Assembly: GCA_905210885.1 (NCBI GenBank)
Contig: CAJLYO010000137.1
Location: 1-5,127 of the forward strand
Reading direction: 5' to 3'
Source: an uncultured Eubacteriales bacterium
Lineage (GTDB): Bacteria > Bacillota > Clostridia > Monoglobales > Firm-18
Length of the DNA stretch: 5,127 nucleotides
Shown here: in pieces, positions 1 to 5,127 of the stretch
Layout: the number at the start of each line of letters is the position of its first letter
Numbering within the stretch: position 1 is the first letter of the stretch
The notes under the pieces: model-generated
What the model was told of the DNA's origin: nothing
Seen by the model: the letters and a program-made list of their open reading frames with translations, nothing else
Database searches by the model: none
Made by a program: the position numbers and the translations under genes

Positions 1-66
1 TGCCGGGACACAAATTCCAAAAAGCACGGTTACTGTCAAAAGAAATGCCGTAATTTTTAATTTCAT
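1..66 (-). CDS. Secreted protein, N-terminal fragment only (cut by window edge)
   Basis: An ATG at 66-64 opens a frame that runs to the window edge without a stop. The 22 visible residues begin MKLKITAFLLTVTVLFGI and end CVPA. Two lysines followed by a hydrophobic stretch form a typical Sec signal peptide. A lipoprotein is not excluded, but no clear lipobox is visible (the Cys is followed by V-P-A). A good ribosome site (AGAGGTG, 8 nt before the ATG) supports the start. The gene lies 24 nt after the solute-binding protein and is most likely the fourth gene of the importer operon. In such operons this place is often taken by a glycoside hydrolase, another exported polysaccharide-acting protein or a surface protein; that is inference from context. 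Function unknown. Confidence 0.72.
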   Translation of the reverse strand, partial: MKLKITAFLLTVTVLFGICVPA

Positions 67-74
67 AAATCTCA

Positions 75-81
75 CACCTCT
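75..81 (-). promoter_or_regulatory. Ribosome binding site of the secreted-protein gene
   Basis: The minus strand reads AGAGGTG, 8 nt before the ATG at 66. It lies in the 24-nt gap after the solute-binding protein stop. It is the main reason to accept the short 22-codon frame at the window edge as the start of a real gene. Confidence 0.7.
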
Positions 82-90
82 TATTAATAA

Positions 91-1647
91 TTATTTTCTG
101 CCGTCATATGTTTTCTGATATATGCTCAAAAGCTCATCAACTCTCATGTTTTTCAGCGTTTGGTAAAATTCGTTCATGTCCTTGTCGATATCCTTTTTGC
201 CAACGACAAAGCTTGCAATCATTTCGTTCACATATGGCTTTACATCGGCAATTATGCTGTTGACCGTGCGTAAATCCGCCTCTGAAAAATACATAATAGG
301 TACAGGCTGAACAGCATACGGTGTTACACGTCCCCGCAAACCTTTAAGACTTGCCTCGTATTTATTGTTGATTTTGTAGAAAAATTCCTCGGGATTAAGA
401 TGAGGTACATTCTCGCCCGGCTGAATGGTCTGCTTGCCGCGCACGGTATTTTGCTCCTCTCCGTCCTTTAAAATCCAATCCCATGTGCCGTCCGGATTCA
501 TTTTATATGTAGTTCCTTCAACACCGCACCAAACAAGCTTTCCACCCTCTTCTGAATATAAATAATCAACCCAGCGTACAGCGGCCTCCGGTGACTTGCA
601 AACATTTGTTATTGCAAACGTTCCGACTCCGATTCCCGACCAGCCGGAGTATATTCTGTTTCCGTCAGCAGTTTTCAGCGGAATTAGCGAAGTGTAGTCA
701 AAATGCCTGCTCTCGCCTACCTGTAAAAATGCGCCGGAGCTGTAGAACATACCGAGAACTTCATCATCTGCAACGCCTTTTGCGGCAAGCTGATTTGCAG
801 TCTGTGAAAATGTGTCGCTGTCCAAAAGTCCTTCGTCATAAAGCCTTTTTACAAACCTTACGGCGTCCGGGAAATTTTTGTCCATAGGCATAAACTCAAC
901 CTTACCGTCATCAAAACGCAGATTGTTTTCGTCAGCTATAAGGCCGAATGCGTGAAACAATGAGCTTTTAATTCCATCCGCACCTATAAGACTTAAAGGT
1001 ATTTCGTCTGCCTTGCCGTTTCCGTTTGGATCGCGTTCCTTGAATGCCTTTAATACCGTATACAGCTCGTCGGCGGTTTCCGGTTCGGCAAGTCCAAGCT
1101 TATCAAGCCAGCTTTTATTAATACAGTTTTGAACTATACTCATATTCTGTGATATCACGGGCAGCGAATATATATGACCGTCATTTGCGGTAATCGCTGT
1201 TTTAATCTCGGGGCGTTCCTTTAAAATTTTCGACAGATTAGGGGCATATTCGCTTATGAGATTTTCAAGAGGAATCAAAATTCCCTGTTCTCCGTAGCTT
1301 GCCACTTCGGAAGCCGACAGCTTCGACTTGAAAAACACGTCCGGAAGCTCGCCGGAGGCAAAGGCAAGATTTTTCTTTTCCTGATACGTTTCACTGTCGG
1401 AAACGTTAAACTTAAAGCTCATGTTTGTAAGCTTCTCCATCTCTTTAAAGAACAGATTGTCCTCCCATGAGCCCAAAATTGAATTTGTTACGCCCATCAT
1501 GGTCATTTCAAGCTTTTCGTCTACTACAGGGTATCCGGTTTTGTTTACTCTGATTGTTTCCTTACTGCCGTTACCGCCCTTTGCACAGCCGGCAAGAAGC
1601 GCCGCCGCGCAAAGACCGACCGTAATTTTCTTTACTGCATTTTTCAT
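91..1647 (-). CDS. Extracellular solute-binding lipoprotein of a carbohydrate ABC importer (LplA-like, family 1)
   Basis: A lipid-anchored binding protein of 518 aa that should capture an oligosaccharide outside the membrane and pass it to the two permeases encoded just upstream. Residues 1-20 are a lipoprotein signal peptide with lipobox L-A-G-C; Cys21 would be lipidated. A Gly/Ser/Lys linker precedes the mature domain. The segment around T38-M51 (YPVVDEKLEMTMMG) matches the usual N-terminal start of LplA-type proteins. D206-E215 (DPNGNGKADE) is an Asp/Asn-rich loop like the calcium site of AlgQ-type and related proteins. Residues 358-387 carry the family pattern Y-x-SEEG, G-x-EG-x-x-Y, PDG. 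The C-terminal end (LLSIYQKTYDGRK) is also typical. Length is close to B. subtilis LplA (about 500 aa). Several Trp residues (W336, W389, W391) could stack on sugar rings; this is a guess. The start has AAAGGA 9 nt upstream. It lies 18 nt after the LplC-type permease. The exact sugar is unknown. Confidence 0.93.
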   Translation of the reverse strand: MKNAVKKITVGLCAAALLAGCAKGGNGSKETIRVNKTGYPVVDEKLEMTMMGVTNSILGSWEDNLFFKEMEKLTNMSFKFNVSDSETYQEKKNLAFASGELPDVFFKSKLSASEVASYGEQGILIPLENLISEYAPNLSKILKERPEIKTAITANDGHIYSLPVISQNMSIVQNCINKSWLDKLGLAEPETADELYTVLKAFKERDPNGNGKADEIPLSLIGADGIKSSLFHAFGLIADENNLRFDDGKVEFMPMDKNFPDAVRFVKRLYDEGLLDSDTFSQTANQLAAKGVADDEVLGMFYSSGAFLQVGESRHFDYTSLIPLKTADGNRIYSGWSGIGVGTFAITNVCKSPEAAVRWVDYLYSEEGGKLVWCGVEGTTYKMNPDGTWDWILKDGEEQNTVRGKQTIQPGENVPHLNPEEFFYKINNKYEASLKGLRGRVTPYAVQPVPIMYFSEADLRTVNSIIADVKPYVNEMIASFVVGKKDIDKDMNEFYQTLKNMRVDELLSIYQKTYDGRK

Positions 1648-1665
1648 TTTCTCATATCCTTTCTA

Positions 1666-2565
1666 TTATGCTTTTACTGAACCTATCATAACACCCTTTA
1701 CAAAGTGTTTCTGAACAAACGGATACATAACAAGTGTAGGAATACTTGCAACAACTATTATACCGTATTTAATACTTTCCGCTATTTTTTGCTGTTCTGC
1801 TGCCCAGCGTGTGTCCGTACCGGTCATTTCGGTTGTGATCTGCGACTGCAGGAGCAGCTCGCGCAAAAATATCTGCAAAGGCATTTTCGAGCGTGTTGAA
1901 AGATATATCAGGGCGCTGAAATAATCGTTCCATTTCGCAACACCGTAGAACAGCGCAATAACTGCTATAATCGATTTTGACAGCGGCAGCACCATCCGGA
2001 ACAAATATCTGAAATTCGTACAGCCGTCAATTGAGGCAGCTTCGTGAAGCTCCTCGGGTATGCTGTTTGAAAAATATGTACGCATAACTATTACATTGTA
2101 AACCGAAATTGAACCGGGCAAAAGTATTGCCCAAACCGTGTCAATCATATTGAGAGATTTAACAAGGAGATATGCCGGTATCATTCCTCCGCTGAAAAAC
2201 ATTGTCACAGTGTACAAGCCCATTAAAAATCCCCGCGCTTTGAAATCCTTCCGCGACATGGGAAAGGCAGCCGACACCGTAAGAGCAAGACTTATCAGCG
2301 TGCCTGCAAACGTGTAAAACAATGAATTGGCGTAACCTGTCCAAATCTCCGAATGTTTTAAAATCTGTTTATAGCTTGCGAAAGTAAAGCCCTTCGGGAA
2401 AAGTATAACATTCCCCTGCCAAATTTCGTTAGGGTCGCTGACCGAAGCTATGCACACAAACCAAAGCGGATACAAAAAGCACACACCGAGAAGTGCAAGC
2501 AATATATAGTTCACGGCATCAAAGCAAACGTCAACTCTGCTTTGTTTGATTTTTTTTATGTTCAT
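1666..2565 (-). CDS. Carbohydrate ABC transporter permease, LplC/YtcP type
   Basis: One of the two membrane channel subunits of a CUT1 sugar importer, 299 aa. It is expected to have six membrane helices; hydrophobic stretches are visible near residues 17-40, 83-102, 113-137, 143-162, 197-212 and 266-284. The cytoplasmic EAA loop that docks on the ATPase is clear at 175-194: E175-A-A, then D180-G181, and L193-P194 at its end. The N-terminal part (FLYPLWFVCIASVSDP, then the FPKGFTFASYKQIL region) and the C-terminal end (PFVQKHFVKGVMIGSVKA) are typical of the LplC/YtcP subfamily, which pairs with LplB-type permeases. Length is normal and nothing is missing. It starts 10 nt after the LplB-type gene, with a ribosome site touching that gene's stop codon, so the two are probably translationally coupled. 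Orthology to B. subtilis lplC itself cannot be decided without a tree. Confidence 0.95.
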   Translation of the reverse strand: MNIKKIKQSRVDVCFDAVNYILLALLGVCFLYPLWFVCIASVSDPNEIWQGNVILFPKGFTFASYKQILKHSEIWTGYANSLFYTFAGTLISLALTVSAAFPMSRKDFKARGFLMGLYTVTMFFSGGMIPAYLLVKSLNMIDTVWAILLPGSISVYNVIVMRTYFSNSIPEELHEAASIDGCTNFRYLFRMVLPLSKSIIAVIALFYGVAKWNDYFSALIYLSTRSKMPLQIFLRELLLQSQITTEMTGTDTRWAAEQQKIAESIKYGIIVVASIPTLVMYPFVQKHFVKGVMIGSVKA

Positions 2566-2570
2566 TTCTA

Positions 2571-2576
2571 TCCCCC
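2571..2576 (-). promoter_or_regulatory. Ribosome binding site of the LplC-type permease, overlapping the preceding stop codon
   Basis: The minus strand reads GGGGGA 5 nt before the ATG at 2565. Its first G is the last base of the TAG stop of the LplB-type gene (2578-2576). A ribosome finishing the first permease would expose or occupy this site, which favours translational coupling and equal output of the two channel subunits. Confidence 0.7.
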
Positions 2577-3532
2577 TACCACAAAGTTGAATCCGTAAGT
2601 CTTCCGGAAATCCAGTTAACGGATATCAGCAAAATAAAGTTTATAACAGAATTAAAAAGACCGACTGCCGTTGAGAAGGAATATTCTCCGCCCAAAATAC
2701 CCATTCTGTAAACATATGTGGAAATAATATCCGAAACCTCACGGTTCATATCATTTTGTAAAAGAAAGGCTTTATCAAAACCTACGTTCATTATCCTGCC
2801 TGCATTTAATATCAGCAGAATTACAACAGTCGGCAAAATGCCGGGTAAATCAACATGCCATATTTTCTGCAGCTTGTTTGCGCCGTCAATTTTAACCGCC
2901 TCATGAAGCTGAGGGTCAATGGACGAAAGAGCAGATATGTATATTATAGCGTTATATCCCATGGTTTGCCATATTTCCGACCAGACGTATATGTGCTTAA
3001 ACGCTCTTATGCTGGTTAAAAATTCAATTTTCTCAAATCCAAGCTTGGATATAATCATGTTTACACATCCGTTATTCGATGCAAGAAAGACGTTAAGCAT
3101 AGCAACCATTACTACAACCGAAATAAAATTAGGCGCATAGCTTATCATCTGGAGTGACTTTTTAAACGCTTTGTTTCCCACCTCGTTTAGCATAAGAGCA
3201 AATATAACCGGGAGGGGAAATCCGACACAAAGCTGATACAAACTGAGTACCAGCGTATTTTTTAGTATACGCTCAAAGTTGTAACCGGAAAACAGCCTGT
3301 GAAAATGTTCAAAGCCTACCCACGGACTTCCCAGTATGCCCTTGCTTGCGATAAAATTTTTGAAAGCAAGCTGCACACCGTACATCGGAAAATAATAAAA
3401 TACGATTATAACCACAAAAGCAGGAATGCTTATCAGGTAAAGGTCGTAATTTTTCGCAATGTCTCTTTTCCACGAGGCAAGACCGCCGACGTTATGTTTT
3501 TCGGCCGTTTTTACCTTACTGTTCATATTCAT
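2576..3532 (-). CDS. ABC transporter permease, LplB/YteP type
   Basis: The first gene of the importer operon, 318 aa, encoding the partner channel subunit of a CUT1 carbohydrate importer. The LplB/YteP signature is strong: after a charged N-terminus comes IPAFVVIIVFYYFPMYGVQL (36-55), then AFKNFIASKGILGSPWVGFEHF, and the protein ends in R-L-T-D-S-T-L-W. Hydrophobic stretches lie near 31-52, 93-115, 130-150, 187-203, 231-248 and 287-306. The EAA loop is at 211-230: E211-A-V, D216-G217-A218, L229-P230. The third position is Val instead of Ala, which is within normal variation. Two start codons compete: ATG at 3532 and ATG at 3526. The only ribosome site (AAGGG, 3536-3540) lies 3 nt from the first and 9 nt from the second, so the protein may really start at 3526 (MNSKVK). 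The longer form is given here. A promoter lies just upstream. Confidence 0.95.
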   Translation of the reverse strand: MNMNSKVKTAEKHNVGGLASWKRDIAKNYDLYLISIPAFVVIIVFYYFPMYGVQLAFKNFIASKGILGSPWVGFEHFHRLFSGYNFERILKNTLVLSLYQLCVGFPLPVIFALMLNEVGNKAFKKSLQMISYAPNFISVVVMVAMLNVFLASNNGCVNMIISKLGFEKIEFLTSIRAFKHIYVWSEIWQTMGYNAIIYISALSSIDPQLHEAVKIDGANKLQKIWHVDLPGILPTVVILLILNAGRIMNVGFDKAFLLQNDMNREVSDIISTYVYRMGILGGEYSFSTAVGLFNSVINFILLISVNWISGRLTDSTLW

Positions 3533-3535
3533 CTT

Positions 3536-3540
3536 CCCTT
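3536..3540 (-). promoter_or_regulatory. Ribosome binding site that bears on the start of the LplB-type permease
   Basis: The minus strand reads AAGGG (within GAAAGGGAAG). It ends 3 nt before the ATG at 3532, which is too close for efficient use, and 9 nt before the in-frame ATG at 3526, which is a normal spacing. This favours the second Met as the real start, with a product two residues shorter. Confidence 0.6.
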
Positions 3541-3560
3541 TCTGAGTTCTGTGCAGTCAC

Positions 3561-3589
3561 ATTCTAACATAGCCGCATGCCGAATTCAA
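3561..3589 (-). promoter_or_regulatory. Promoter of the importer operon (main candidate)
   Basis: On the minus strand TTGAAT (3589-3584) and TAGAAT (3566-3561) are separated by exactly 17 nt. The -10 is preceded by TGT, giving an extended -10 (TGnTAGAAT). This fits a housekeeping sigma-A promoter: -35 matches 4 of 6 and -10 matches 5 of 6. The predicted start of transcription near 3555 gives a leader of about 25 nt that just includes the ribosome site. The position, strand and spacing make it the best promoter in the window. Confidence 0.65.
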
Positions 3590-3612
3590 GCTACATATTT
3601 TCAAGTAAAATT

Positions 3613-3620
3613 TGTATACA
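3613..3620. promoter_or_regulatory. Operator-like palindrome TGTATACA
   Basis: A perfect 8-bp palindrome in the wider near-palindrome TTTGTATACAGA (3611-3622). Sites with a TGTATACA core are known for GntR-family regulators (the B. subtilis gluconate operator has this core). It would be centred near -61 relative to the main promoter's predicted start, a position more usual for an activator, and about +20 relative to the weaker upstream promoter, where it could block. Its left flank belongs to a 13-nt word (3606-3618) repeated in inverted orientation at 3671-3683. The regulator is not encoded in the window and the role is inferred. Confidence 0.35.
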
Positions 3621-3641
3621 GACTTAACTGTTTCTGTAATT

Positions 3642-3670
3642 AGTATATCACACAAAGTACAGCATTTCAT
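3642..3670 (-). promoter_or_regulatory. Second, weaker promoter candidate for the operon
   Basis: On the minus strand ATGAAA (3670-3665) and TATACT (3647-3642) are 17 nt apart, and TGA directly before the -10 makes it an extended -10 element. The -35 matches only 4 of 6 and overlaps one arm of the 39-bp inverted repeat, so a protein bound there could control it. Transcripts would have a leader of about 100 nt. AT-rich DNA gives such matches by chance fairly often. Confidence 0.3.
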
Positions 3671-3704
3671 TATACAAATTTTAAATGAAAAATTGTATAA
3701 TGAA
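3666..3704. repeat. 39-bp AT-rich inverted repeat
   Basis: Two 17-nt arms (3666-3682 and 3688-3704) match at 16 of 17 positions around a 5-nt spacer. The outer 12 nt are exact: TTCATTATACAA and TTGTATAATGAA. Each arm carries TATAAT reading outward, so it could supply a -10 box on either strand, though no good -35 lies 17 nt upstream on either. No G/C-rich stem or U-tract is present, so it is not a typical terminator. It may be a dimeric operator for the importer operon, a symmetric promoter element or the relic of a mobile element end. Confidence 0.6.
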
Positions 3705-3887
3705 GCGAAAAAGTCCTTCTGCACCACGGTGAAAACGAACTTTGACTCCTATGATTATTTCATGAACTAAGTGCGGGAAAATAAAGATATGTTAAACGGG
3801 AATTACATACAAAAAGCAAAAGAATTAAAAGAATTTGTGCAGAAAATCGCCGGACACTTAATAAACAATTCAAAAAGCGTCGGCTAG
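3705..3887 (+). pseudogene. Possible decayed 3' end of an unidentified gene, with one in-frame stop
   Basis: The plus-strand frame reads like protein on both sides of a single TAA (3768-3770). Before it is AKKSFCTTVKTNFDSYDYFMN; after it is VRENKDMLNGNYIQ and an amphipathic, Lys/Glu-rich helix (KAKELKEFVQKIAG), ending in LINNSKSVG and TAG (3885-3887). The frame stays open leftward to 3609, but that part reads as AT-rich regulatory DNA. There is no ribosome site before any ATG or GTG, so a functional start is missing. I do not recognise the family. It would have been convergent with tex and shares its terminator. The importer promoter now occupies the place of its 5' part, suggesting a deletion or rearrangement. 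The alternative is a chance open frame; an independent small protein from ATG 3789 (32 aa) is less likely. Confidence 0.35.
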
Positions 3888-3907
3888 CCGACGCTTTTTG
3901 AATTGTT
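3864..3907. terminator. Bidirectional intrinsic terminator, perfect 44-bp palindrome overlapping the tex stop codon
   Basis: Every base from 3864 to 3907 pairs with its mirror partner around the centre CTAG (3884-3887). In RNA this gives a 20-bp stem with a CUAG loop. The core GCGTCGGC/GCCGACGC (3877-3884 and 3887-3894) is G/C-rich and is flanked by five A on one side and five T on the other, so both strands show a stem followed by a U-run. It ends tex on the minus strand and would equally stop plus-strand transcripts. The tex stop (3886-3884) sits in the loop, so the terminator is partly inside the coding sequence. Confidence 0.88.
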
Positions 3908-5127
3908 CTCAGGCTTTATCATTGTAAGGGAAATTCGTTTTTTTGCAGTATCCACCGCTTCAACCCAAACAGTTACAATGTCCCCCACCTTAAGCACCTC
4001 TGAGGGGTGTTTTATAAAACGTTTTGTAATTTTTGAAATATGAACGAGTCCGTCCTGGTGCACGGCAATATCAACAAACGCGCCGAAATCCACAACGTTT
4101 CTTACCGTACCTTTAAGCTCCATACCCGGTTTTAAATCGTTTATATCCATTATATCCGAGCGAAGCATCGGCGGTGGAAGCTCGTCGCGCAAATCGCGCC
4201 CCGGCTTTTGCAGCTCGGCAGTAATATCACGCAAAGTCGGCACGCCGATTTCGCATTTTTCGGCTATTTCTCTTTCCCCCGCCTCCTTTATCTGCTGGTT
4301 TAAATTCTGAAGGCGGTTTTCGGAAATATCCGACTCGGTATAATCAAATATGCTTAAAAGCTTTTGCGCAGCACCGTACGATTCCGGGTGAACCGCAGTA
4401 TTATCCAGTATATTTTTACCGTGAGGAATACGCAGAAATCCGGCGCACTGTTCATATGCCTTTGGCCCTAATTTTGAAACCTTTTTAAGCTGAGTACGCG
4501 AGGTAAATTCGCCGTTTTCCTCTCTGTATGCAACAATATTTTTTGAAACTACGGCAGAAACACCGGAAACATAAGATAAGAGCGATGCCGACGCCGTATT
4601 CAAGTCAACACCCACAGCGTTAACGCAGTCCTCAACAACTCCGCCCAGCGTTTCCTCAAGACGTTTTTGCGGAAGGTCGTGCTGATACTGACCTACGCCG
4701 ATAGATTTCGGGTCGATTTTAACAAGTTCTGCCAACGGATCCTGCATGCGCCGTGCAATGGAAACGGCGCTTCTTAAGGAAACGTCAAAGTCCGGAAACT
4801 CTGCCGCACCAAGTTTTGACGCGGAATAAACCGATGCCCCGGCCTCGTTTACCATCATATATGACACCGGTCTGTCAAGCTCTTTTATAAGCTCGGCAAT
4901 AAATATTTCGGACTCCTTTGAAGCCGTGCCGTTGCCTATTGCGATTACATCGACTTTATGCTTTGAAATAAGCTTTTTCAGTATTTCCTTAGCCTGTTCC
5001 TTTTTATTCTGGGGCGGCGTTGGGTATACAACAGTTGTGTCAAGCACTCTGCCCGTTTCGTCAACAACTGCGGTTTTACAGCCGGTTCTGTATGCCGGGT
5101 CAAAACCCAAGGTCACCTTGCCCTTAA
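3884..5127 (-). CDS. tex: RNA-binding transcriptional accessory protein Tex, C-terminal part (5' end beyond the window)
   Basis: Tex is a conserved cytoplasmic nucleic-acid-binding protein linked to transcription. This piece has about 413 codons of the usual 700-780. The frame is still open at the right edge (a K-G-K precedes VTLGFDPAYRTGCK), so the GTG at 5116 is an internal Val and not the start. Counting that Val as 1: a YqgF/RNase H-like fold with LGFDPAYRTGCK (3-14), IGNGTASKESE (60-70), VNEAGASVYSAS (89-100); the highly conserved RMQDPLAELVKIDPKSIGVG (123-142) and QYQHD; helix-hairpin-helix parts near 178-204 (SYVSGVSAVVSKNIVAYRE) and 215-230 (KLGPKAYEQCAGFLRI); and an S1 RNA-binding domain at 329-399 (GTVRNVVDFGAFVDI, DGLVHISKI, KKRISLTM). 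The N-terminal helical part is outside. The short tail KPENNSKSVG is encoded partly by the terminator palindrome. It appears to be a separate transcription unit from the importer operon. Confidence 0.97.
   Translation of the reverse strand, partial: KGKVTLGFDPAYRTGCKTAVVDETGRVLDTTVVYPTPPQNKKEQAKEILKKLISKHKVDVIAIGNGTASKESEIFIAELIKELDRPVSYMMVNEAGASVYSASKLGAAEFPDFDVSLRSAVSIARRMQDPLAELVKIDPKSIGVGQYQHDLPQKRLEETLGGVVEDCVNAVGVDLNTASASLLSYVSGVSAVVSKNIVAYREENGEFTSRTQLKKVSKLGPKAYEQCAGFLRIPHGKNILDNTAVHPESYGAAQKLLSIFDYTESDISENRLQNLNQQIKEAGEREIAEKCEIGVPTLRDITAELQKPGRDLRDELPPPMLRSDIMDINDLKPGMELKGTVRNVVDFGAFVDIAVHQDGLVHISKITKRFIKHPSEVLKVGDIVTVWVEAVDTAKKRISLTMIKPENNSKSVG

Larger units (their letters stand above)
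3533..3883. other. Regulatory intergenic region between tex and the importer operon
   Basis: About 350 bp without an intact protein gene, separating two genes on the same strand. From left to right it holds the operon ribosome site, a strong promoter candidate (3561-3589), a small TGTATACA palindrome (3613-3620), a weaker promoter candidate (3642-3670), a 39-bp inverted repeat (3666-3704), a protein-like plus-strand frame interrupted by one stop (3705-3887), and the left arm of the tex terminator. No known riboswitch, T-box or other structured leader was recognised. The leader from the main promoter would be only about 25 nt, too short for one. Confidence 0.7.

Noticed and set aside
591..887. 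Plus-strand open frame of 98 aa opposite the solute-binding protein.
   Set aside because: It is a shadow of a clearly real gene, Arg/Cys/Gln-rich and without a ribosome site.
1421..1714. Plus-strand frame of 97 aa with hydrophobic stretches that looks like a small membrane protein.
   Set aside because: It is opposite the signal peptide and start of the solute-binding protein; the hydrophobic look comes from the complement of charged and Ala-rich codons.
3541..3640. Possible riboswitch or structured leader before the permease gene.
   Set aside because: Only 4-5 bp stems could be found, no known conserved core is visible, and the best promoter would start transcription after most of this region.
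3299..3643. Plus-strand open frame of 114 aa.
   Set aside because: Most of it lies opposite the well-conserved LplB-type permease, and it ends in the promoter region; its sequence shows no family features.
3722..3731. CACCACGGTG inverted repeat as a terminator or operator.
   Set aside because: The stem is only 4 bp with a 2-nt loop and no following U-run; it lies inside the protein-like plus-strand frame.
3533..3883. CRISPR array, tRNA or phage attachment site in the gap.
   Set aside because: There are no regularly spaced direct repeats, no cloverleaf or TTCGA-type T-loop, and no integrase nearby.
3789..3887. Independent 32-aa small protein from ATG 3789.
   Set aside because: There is no good ribosome site, and the same frame continues as protein-like sequence before the TAA at 3768, so a decayed larger gene explains it better.
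5114..5116. GTG as the start codon of the Tex-like frame.
   Set aside because: The frame is open to the window edge, and the Val belongs to the conserved V-T-L-G-F-D-P stretch in the middle of Tex; there is no ribosome site before it.

Overview
The window reads as a piece of chromosome from a Clostridia-like Firmicute. The evidence is moderately AT-rich DNA, strong GGAGG-type ribosome sites, a lipoprotein solute-binding protein of the LplA type, and a Tex protein. No sequence match could be run, so the genus is not assigned. All clear protein genes lie on the minus strand, so the biological order runs from right to left.

Right part (3884-5127): the C-terminal part of tex, an RNA-binding transcription accessory protein, cut by the window edge. 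Its last seven codons and its stop codon lie inside a perfect 44-bp palindrome (3864-3907) that looks like a bidirectional intrinsic terminator.

Middle (3533-3883): a gap of about 350 bp. It holds a well-formed promoter for the downstream operon (3561-3589), a second weaker promoter candidate, a small TGTATACA palindrome, a 39-bp AT-rich inverted repeat, and on the plus strand what may be the decayed 3' end of another gene. That plus-strand frame ends inside the same palindrome as tex.

Left part (1-3532): a tightly packed operon for a CUT1-type carbohydrate ABC importer. The order is LplB/YteP-type permease, LplC/YtcP-type permease, lipoprotein solute-binding protein, then the first 22 codons of a secreted protein. 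Gaps are 10, 18 and 24 nt, each with a ribosome site. The binding protein would capture an oligosaccharide outside the membrane and the two permeases would form the channel. No ATPase is encoded here, which suits importers powered by a shared MsmX-type ATPase encoded elsewhere. The substrate cannot be read from the sequence; the cut-off secreted protein is the best clue to it.

The genes are ordinary members of known families. The unusual material is in the intergenic region: the two-strand coding palindrome, the operator-like repeats and the gene remnant.
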